Position numbers and translations under genes: made by a program. 64,000 bases of DNA from Lineus longissimus (lineage: Eukaryota; Nemertea; Pilidiophora; Heteronemertea; Lineidae): contig NC_088310.1 of assembly GCF_910592395.1 (NCBI RefSeq), positions 9,801,501 through 9,865,500 of the forward strand, given 5' to 3'. Of the stretch, positions 57,159-64,000 are shown piece by piece. The notes beneath the pieces were generated by a model. It did not search any database and was not told where the DNA came from. It saw nothing but the letters and a program-made list of their open reading frames with translations. Within the stretch, counting starts at the first letter, position 1. Each line of letters begins with the position of its first letter.

Positions 57159-58168
57159 GGATCGTTATATGTAAACTTGGCCGCAACATTACCCTAACTG
57201 ATTTTTGTTCGCGAAGCCTTAGTTTCGCAGAGTACAACGGTTCTCTCACCAAACACAGCTTGAGAGGAGCTGTCATTCTCACAAAACCTCTGCTGCTGCC
57301 TCAGTTTTGGCCTACATTTTAGCTCTGACCTTGCAGTCAGCCTCCTTGCGCAGGACCAGAAGACTATATTTGATGACGTGGTTCCGTCCCTGCTTAAATT
57401 GGCCGCCATTTCCCCCTGAATAGCCTGGGCTAGGCCGTTTCATTTATATGACTTGTCTTTTAGGCTTTTCATTCACCTGGAAGTTTGTGACATGGTCAAA
57501 ATGATCCATGAAGAGATTTTCGTTGACATGATTATATTTGATGAAACTACACACATTTTTGTAATTTCATTCTCAAAGTGAGTATGAATCATTTTCAGTT
57601 AGATTAGACAACGTAATGTACAGTGACGTTCCAACATGGAAGCAAATACTGGCAGAGAGAATATGTTCGAATATTTGTCTACTTTGGTGAATTCCTTGCA
57701 GTGTTTAATGAGTCAACCAATACCTCCTGTTCAGTCTCAAGTCTTTAACCAATGCTACATATCTGCAAATTATACACGTCAATCATTAGTGCCGTGACCA
57801 GATTACCATACATAAACGAGTACAGTTTAGTTTACAGTTTTTACCTGGTTAGCGACATACGACAGGTACATTGTAAGTGGATTGCATTTTTCAACACGGT
57901 TATTGTAACCGCGCTTAAAATCTCGGGGAATCATACCCGATTGGCCAGGGTGACAACAGCCTGCATGATATGCTGTACAAAAAGGCTGAAGGCAGCAGGT
58001 CAAAAAAATATTCATGATCACAGTATTTGATAAGCTCATTTGGAAAGCTCCATTTAATAAGCTCTATTTGATAAGCTCAAATTCTTAACTTATTACACAA
58101 TGTCATTTTACTTCGGGCAAAAAGGTGTTACTTTCTCAAGTACAAACAGCAGCACTATATGCAAGACA
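57158..58168. other. Intergenic, possible short CpG-containing segment
   Basis: A minus-strand 71-codon frame (57409-57194) starting MAANLSRDG lies in slightly GC-richer DNA. It could be a first exon but has no recognisable domain. Otherwise nothing seen. Confidence 0.3.
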
Positions 58169-58348
58169 CAGCTAGAACCTCTCTATTAAGGACACCCTCG
58201 GGACTGAAAAGTGTTGTTCTTTATAGAAAGGTGTCTGATTAGGGAGGTCAAATTGAATGGCAACAACCAATTTGGGACCAAAACTAGTGTCCTTAATAGA
58301 GAGGGTGTGTTCTTATTAGAGAGATGTCCGCTAAGGGAGGTTCTACTG
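58169..58348. mobile_element. Pogo/Tigger-like MITE, full copy
   Basis: CAGCTAGAACCTCTCTATTA to GGAGGTTCTACTG, 180 bp. Confidence 0.86.
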
Positions 58349-59349
58349 TACTACTAGGACCCAGTCGTTCAATAAAAGGTTGGTCACTAACGGTGGCATT
58401 AACTTGTTGCTAAAACTAATGGACTTAACCTAAGATAATACCAATTTAAAGGACCATTGGGATTATTATTGCAGTAATTTTTTTGAACATGTGTGATGCT
58501 TTTCCAATTTTGTTTCAGCTCTTAGATAGTAGAAAAACGCGTTATTCGTAAATTTCAGTACGTGCAAGTCCTTGCGCGAAAGACATTTCCCGCCACGCGA
58601 GTGCACGCCGAGATCCGAGTTCACGTCACCCCGCTATTAAGGCACTACGTCATTTCCATTTATCGTCGCAGTTGCGGGGTCATCAAGCGCCATCAGCGTG
58701 ACGTTGGAAAAATCAATTTCATTACCATGATGTCAAGGGGTAAATCCTAGCTCCAGGAAATGCCTTACTAGTGCATCGTTCCACGTGGAAAGAGTCAATG
58801 CGTGGAGAGCTAAATCGGGTCAAATCGGAGTCAACGTCGTAAAAGCGCAATAATTCATTTTCCTTTTTTTGTGCAATTTGTTGATGGGAACTACTTATGT
58901 AGAATCGGAGGAGACTGGGCGGCCGCTAGCTGGGTAAGAGTGCCCCTAATAATGCCAATGGTCATTTAAGCTAATGCCAGTGTCAGTGACAAAATTTGTT
59001 TTGAACAACCGCGCCCAGGGAAAGAAATTCCCTCTGACTATCAACAACAATGACAAAACACAACAAAGTCGCTAACTATACATTGTTAACATTAACTGGC
59101 ACCATTGTGAGTAAAATGGAATGCAACACAACCAGGCCCTAAATCACGGGGCCGCAAGCGATAAAGACATCAAAAAGTTATACACGTAAGTACCAATGAA
59201 TACCAGAAAGAATCTGATATTTTTATATTCAGCCTTGAAGGTTTTCGACAGAATTCCTGTGAACCCTGAATCACTACTATAAGTTAGAAGTAAGATTTTA
59301 ATATCATACATGTCTTATGTAACTTTTCCATGGACAGGAGTAACTGATA
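58349..59349. other. Intergenic with CpG-rich patch
   Basis: About 58555-58720 is visibly richer in CG dinucleotides than its surroundings; no exon or promoter can be assigned. Confidence 0.35.
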
Positions 59350-59525
59350 ATGTACGATATCCGCAGGTTTTCAAGCTACGGTCCGTTCCTCTGGAACACA
59401 CTGCCCGCAGCCCTTCGCGCAGAAACAAACCTTTACAAATTCAAAAGACAGTTAAAAGCATTTCTTTTTGAGGAGTGGAGAGGGACGCTTGGCGTCACAT
59501 AAATGACAATTATTTATTTATTTAT
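59350..59525 (+). mobile_element. LINE 3' end
   Basis: Decodes to FSSYGPFLWNTLPAALRAET and YKFKRQLKAFLFEEW, the C-terminal end of a CR1/L2-like reverse transcriptase, followed by a TTATTTATTTAT tail. Confidence 0.82.
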
Positions 59526-59770
59526 GAGCAATCACTTTAACCCTTCAACTGCCACTGTTGCTGAATTGCGAAGAGTGCCGATGCGTTATTCATTGATTTT
59601 CATTGAAAAGATCCTCGACTCCATAGTTTTCCCCGCCTACTGATAGATGGCGTTTAGGTAGTATATCGCTTCTACGGTGGTTTTCGAGGAATCTAAATCT
59701 TCTCCGTTTCAAGCTACAAACAGGTTATCAGAAAAAAATTCATAATAAAACAAATTCGGCAGTTAAGCTT

Positions 59771-60007
59771 TTAAAGGGGTACGCCGTTCGTAATTTCTGC
59801 TGATCCAGGAAAAATCGAAATCCACTAATACACAATGCCGTAGTGCAGTTATCATGTGTACAAATTTGTTTAAACTTGGTATTCATAGTATAATAGTATA
59901 TCAGTCAACACAAGGGCAATGTTGAAATTTATATTTAGTACGTATTTACGCAACTGGGAAGTTTTTAATTCAATTACAAATTTTTAACGAACGGCGTAGA
60001 CCTTTAA
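59771..60007. mobile_element. TTAA-bounded MITE family B, reverse copy
   Basis: 237 bp. TTAAAGGGGTACGCCGTTCG left; TTTTTAACGAACGGCGTAGA right; TTAA ends. Confidence 0.86.
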
Positions 60008-60117
60008 GGAGGGAACAAGAAGAGACTATGGAGAGTGTTGACGTAACGTCATCGTCTGCTGTCCCTCGTCACATGTTTTTCCTGCACAATATGGAAACTC
60101 TGCAAGTAATTGATTTC

Positions 60118-60344
60118 CTAGGATTTGCTAAATAACGTCTCAACTTCATCATCTGAAGAAGAAGAGTCTATTCTCCTCAATCCGTTTCTGTGAGCTCCTT
60201 TCCTCGCAGATCCATTCAACGACACAATTCTTCCGTTCTTAGACTGCTTGCCTAAGATGGTATGACCATTTGACTTGTTCGACTTCTTGGCAGGACTTTT
60301 ACTTTCACCGCTATCACAGGAGTCGGTACTTTCATCTAATAAAC
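60118..60344 (-). CDS. Last exon of an unrecognised membrane protein
   Basis: 227 nt after a CCTGCAG-type acceptor (TTGCAG), 74 codons, stop TAG at 60120-60118. Completes a Gly codon started in 61776-61931, then LLDESTDSCDSGESKSPAKK, Lys/Ser/Asn-rich sequence, and an acidic serine end RIDSSSSDDEVETLFSKS. Likely a cytosolic, phosphorylatable tail (casein kinase 2-like SSSDDE context). Phase agreement and codon composition support a real exon. Family not recognised. Confidence 0.72.
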
Positions 60345-60439
60345 CTGCAATGCAAAAACGTAATTTCAGATATCATCTGAGGAGATGCATGGTAAACTGC
60401 TTGATTTGACGACATCATGACAGGTATCTTCCCCGACTG

Positions 60440-60620
60440 CTTTGAATATGTCAAGCTGACATGTTCTGGGCCCAAGACTTTGGAACGATTTGCCTGTAGA
60501 TATGCGCTGCCTCACATCAACTGAACTTTTTAAGAACAAATTAAAAACGCACCTTTTTTAAATACTCAATCTGATGCCATCTATTGTTTTATCAAATGTT
60601 CTGCTATTTTAAATTTGTCA
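60440..60620 (+). mobile_element. LINE 3' end
   Basis: Decodes to FWAQDFGTICL/ GPRLWNDLPVDMR-like and FKNKLKTHLF just before a stop: RT C-terminus of a CR1/L2-like LINE, frameshifted upstream. It lies between the two exons of the unrecognised gene. Confidence 0.75.
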
Positions 60621-60746
60621 CTGTTTTTAATAATTAAATAATTTTTCCTTCCTGCACATGTACAGTGCTCAGAAAATGTCTTTTTTACATTAATGTAGCA
60701 CTTAAATAGAATAAATTATTAAAAACAGAACACCCATCCATAGAAG

Positions 60747-61100
60747 TTACAAAATCTCAAGATTTTGCATGTAGTTACGCAAGCACATTAACCCTTTGCT
60801 GCCACAGGGTTTTCGAAGTGCATCGTACCCCTGGCTTCCACCCAGTATGGACCGGGCAGCCGGGATCCCAACTCGGCTTAGGAAAAGTTTCATTGTCAAA
60901 TAGCTAGCATTGTCCAACCTTAGGGACGAGGTGTGCATTGAGGCGAGTGCAGTGCTGCCATCTGGTTTTTTCAGCAGGAGTTTTAAACCAACCAAAGACT
61001 GACAGGGACTGTTGTTGAACAATAGAACTTGAGAAAATTTAGCAGTACGGATGACTGCGGGCCAATAGTATGCAGTGCATGGGCCCGGCAATGTCGGCAT
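60747..61100 (-). other. Unrecognised 117-codon open frame, probably repeat-derived
   Basis: Begins MPTLPGPCTAYYWP. A lone piggyBac-style end (TTAACCCTTTGCTGCCA) lies at its distal part near 60789, suggesting a transposon fragment. It is inside the intron of the unrecognised gene. No domain recognised. Confidence 0.3.
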
Positions 61101-61123
61101 ATCCTTGGTGCGGTAGCAAAGAT

Positions 61124-61331
61124 TTAAAGGCCTACGCCGTTCGTTAAAAATGTTGAATTTGTAATTGAATTAAAAAGATTCAAATTTAAATTTAAATTTC
61201 AACATTGCCGTTGTGTGGACTGATATACAAATACTATGAATACCATTCACAATAACTGCACTACGGCATTGTGTATTAGTGGATTTCTATTTAACTGGAC
61301 CACAAGTAATTACGAACGGTGTACCCCTTAA
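61124..61331. mobile_element. TTAA-bounded MITE family B, shortened copy
   Basis: 208 bp. TTAAAGGCCTACGCCGTTCG left; AATTACGAACGGTGTACCCC right; lacks about 30 bp of the interior. Confidence 0.83.
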
Positions 61332-61775
61332 TTTAATTATAATTCAATACAAATTATTAATAACAATTTATTATTATTAACGGCGTACCCCTTTTAATAA
61401 GTATTTCTTGGTTATGGCTCGCATACCTTGGTTACTTATCCGTATGCGCATGCCGACTGGATGCAAATATGGAAATATTGTTCCAACATTCTCTGACCAC
61501 TAAGATGTTGATTCAAATTCCTCAAAGGAGTTCACCATCCAACAACAAGAAAAAAATCTACCTGAGATGTTAGAGGGGAGGGGACCAAGGCACCTGCCAG
61601 ATTCACTACTCTCCTGGTGTTAAAGGCAAGGCAAAGCAAGGCAAGGCAACAAAAAAAAAAAACATGTTCGAAGAGGGTCCAGTTACATATACAAATATAC
61701 ATGACATTGTATGAACACATGTATATGCGACTTTAAATTGAGAACAAATTCAAAACAAATATTTTTCAAATTTAC

Positions 61776-61931
61776 CTTTGATTTCAATTGTTGTTGATGA
61801 GTTTCCATTTGGCGTCCTCTTCTTAAACTTGACGACTTTAGTACGGAGATCAAAATGGGTATCGGGACGAGTTGGCCACAGGATGTGGACGAGGACACAG
61901 AAGGCGAGGAAATCAGCTGCATACATCACGC
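61776..61931 (-). CDS. Penultimate exon of an unrecognised membrane protein
   Basis: 156 nt between an AATTGCAG acceptor and a GTAAAT donor. VMYAADFLAFCVLVHILWP looks like a membrane-spanning helix, followed by a basic, extramembrane segment TRPDTHFDLRTKVVKFKKRT and NGNSSTTIEIK. Ends with one base of a Gly codon completed in exon 60118-60344. Upstream exons were not identified and may lie beyond the window. Confidence 0.7.
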
Positions 61932-61984
61932 CTGCAATTACAAAGAATCATGGGTCAGGAAAATCACAATACAGTTACACACAA

Positions 61985-62173
61985 TGTCGAAAATGCCGTC
62001 ATAGTTCAGTTATCATGAATGCAACTTTTTATTTCCTTTTTTTTTTTGCCAAAACTTATATCTGTCAACAAAATGGCAATGTTGAAGTTTATATTCAGGA
62101 TGTGTTTACTCTATCGGAAATTTTCAAATTTAATAACAAGTTTCATTATTTTAACAAATGGAGTGGGCCTTAA
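61985..62173. mobile_element. TTAA-bounded MITE family B, degenerate copy
   Basis: ATGCCGTCATAGTTCAGTTA and GGCAATGTTGAAGTTTATAT match the reverse family sequence; ends are eroded. It begins about 55 bases from exon 61776-61931. Confidence 0.65.
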
Positions 62174-62348
62174 ATGATTCATTGGGGCACTGCAACTAAC
62201 AGTAAACAGTCAAATTTTCTTAGGTGTTTTATTTTTTTGCTGATTTCACAAATAACCTTGGTTTGCATAATGCAAATCGCAAATATATTTTTTGATTGAA
62301 AAAAATTGAAGAAATTTTGAATTTTGAAGAAATTTTTTCTACCCAACC

Positions 62349-62578
62349 TTAAAGGGGGACTATAGGCAGGAGGAGAGGGGCTAATTTGGCCATCTTCAAG
62401 TGACTAATATATACAATAAGGGCCCTTGGTCATGTCAGACTTAGCACTAAATATATCTCTCGTACAAGCATGAATCATGAGTGAAATGTGAGAAACTGTG
62501 AAATGTGAGAAACCCCTATTGGCGACTTTGCGTAACTTTATCTTGCCTGCCTAGCTGCTCCCTACATTGTCCTTTTAA
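62349..62578. mobile_element. TTAA-bounded MITE family C, full copy
   Basis: 230 bp. TTAAAGGGGGACTATAGGCA left; CTCCCTACATTGTCCTTTTA right. Confidence 0.86.
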
Positions 62579-63071
62579 CAAAGCGCCAAACAAGCAAAAA
62601 ATAAAGGTCTAATGGCATTTTCATGAGAAAGTTCATGTATCTGATGACAACGATGAAAGGCTGGAGAAATTACAGCTTGCCAAAATAGAGGTTTCAAGTA
62701 GCATCAAGAAGGAGATATGAATGAAGTTGCTTGAGAAGTGCTTTAAAAATTGGAATATTGCCATGTTTCAGTGTCCCTATCGACCGTTTTGCTGACATCC
62801 GCACAACTGCCGATAGCAATCCAACACACAAGACGTTTGCTTTGGGTGCAATGCGTATTTACAAAAAAAATTCATACTCTAGACTCACCGAACTAAGACC
62901 AGTTCATTAATTTGACTTTTGAGGCATGGAAGTCCCAGCATATGATATGCATTGAACAGGCCACGGTCCCTTCATACTGATTGCCCACACTTGTTGGCCT
63001 TGAGGTTGTGGTATAAAGTTGATGGACAGTGGTTGGCATTGGGAATTAACTGATCAATATTCCTACTAATA
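62579..63071. other. No feature seen
   Basis: A minus-strand GTGAGT at about 62882-62888 follows a short open stretch but no acceptor supports an exon. Confidence 0.35.
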
Positions 63072-63252
63072 CAGTAGAACCTCTCTATGAAGGACACCCT
63101 TGGGACTGACAAGTGCTGTCCTTAATAGAGAGGTGTCCTGATTAGAGAGGTCAAATTGAATGGAAACAGCCAATTTGGGACCAAAACTAGTGTCCTTTAT
63201 AATAGAGAGGTTGTCCTTAATAGAGAGGTGTCCGCTAACAGAGGTTCCACTG
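63072..63252. mobile_element. Pogo/Tigger-like MITE, full copy
   Basis: CAGTAGAACCTCTCTATGAA to CAGAGGTTCCACTG; 181 bp; TA at the left end. Confidence 0.87.
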
Positions 63253-64000
63253 CACTTCTATCAGTGGTTATGGTGTGGTTAATCGGTTTCCCTGTCTATA
63301 AGCCTAGGTCTATTGACAACGATTCTTCAATAATGGAAATCGCATTGATAATAAAGTGAAATCTTTAAGGGCCTGCCACCCTGAACTCTCACTATAAAAG
63401 TGATGTGAAAGGCATTTAATCCATTTAACAAATTGGTGTCGTCCATCTATTGTTCACCCGGATTGAACAATGTTGAATGACATCTAACGACATTGCACAT
63501 AATATCTAAGGAGGCTTGGCTTGCATATTCAGAAATGATCTTAGATCGGTGAGTTTAGAGTATTTGATATTTACGCACTTTTGAAGATGTTTGATTTACA
63601 CATGGTTGATATGCCTTCAGGTCAAACGTATCAGAAGATAGGTTGGTTTCAATGGCAAATTGCCAAGCAGTGTTTAGAACATTTGCATTTGAGGGAGTAA
63701 AACAAGCAAAGAAATAGAATCTTTGCTACCGATTTAATTTCCAGCAACATGTTTTTAAAGCGGATTTCGCACGACTAAAGTTTCGGTCTACTTTTTACAT
63801 TTTCTCTGGCGGTGAAAATGAACCTTCTCATTTGTGGTTTATAAGTCTGGCGCAGATCAGTAAGCAAAGACTCGGCCTGATGAACAGGTGGACAATAGGG
63901 CCTGCAATAGCTTAACATGTGAAGGAGTGCACTCGCCAGCAAGGCATTGTATTGTCCGATTCAAGAATCAGCTATCCATCCAGCAATGGTAGGGTTCCAT
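63253..64000. other. No feature seen
   Basis: Unique sequence to the end of the window. Nothing recognised. Confidence 0.4.

Noticed and set aside
57047-57322. 91-codon frame with a methionine run
   Set aside because: The run is the (ATG)n microsatellite; the flanks have no domain.
62882-62960. Candidate upstream exon of the unrecognised membrane-protein gene
   Set aside because: A GTGAGT donor is present, but there is no acceptor and the phase does not match exon 61776-61931.

Overview
This is metazoan nuclear DNA: about 40% GC, short phase-compatible exons with GT-AG introns, and introns filled with short transposons and minisatellites. Protein and repeat styles suggest an invertebrate, possibly a lophotrochozoan such as a mollusc or brachiopod. 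The phylum is a weak guess. No bacterial genes, CRISPR arrays or canonical tRNA/rRNA genes were seen.

Three genes are supported. (1) An AKT/protein kinase B gene fills the left half on the minus strand (35396 down to 1918). Ten coding exons common to all forms (422 residues) encode the PH domain and the kinase domain. They are followed by two different terminal exons, one at 11275-11030 and one at 2145-1918. Each encodes a complete AGC-kinase tail with its own turn motif and hydrophobic motif, and both are in phase with the last shared exon. The gene could therefore make two AKT proteins (503 and 497 residues) that differ only in the regulatory tail. (2) AP4M1, the mu subunit of the AP-4 adaptor complex, lies head-to-head with AKT on the plus strand. 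Eleven exons from 37959 to 50798 give 395 residues; roughly 50-60 N-terminal residues were not located. (3) The last two exons of an unrecognised membrane protein with a serine/acidic tail lie on the minus strand at 61931-60118.

The rest is mostly repeats. DNA-transposon derivatives include two internally deleted piggyBac-like elements (21203-21699, 31079-31599), a pogo/Tigger-like MITE family of about 180 bp (at least nine copies or parts), two TTAA-bounded MITE families, a GTGACCC-ended MITE family, and larger elements at 6040-6725, 18265-19957, 39130-39632 and 43368-44284. LINE 3' ends of CR1/L2 type occur at 7560-8050, 21930-22612, 59350-59525 and 60440-60620. Minisatellites are numerous (680-1075, 4192-4590, 7303-7398, 9945-10790, 16575-17435, 25570-25914, 40027-41116, 48014-50316, 51260-53905), and four of them start within about 40 bases of an AKT or AP4M1 splice site.

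The points most worth following up are the duplicated AKT terminal exons and the AP4M1 intron in which the 3' end of an exon plus its splice donor has been amplified to 23 copies. All exon boundaries were read by eye from splice consensus, reading phase and family knowledge; no alignment or transcript data were available.
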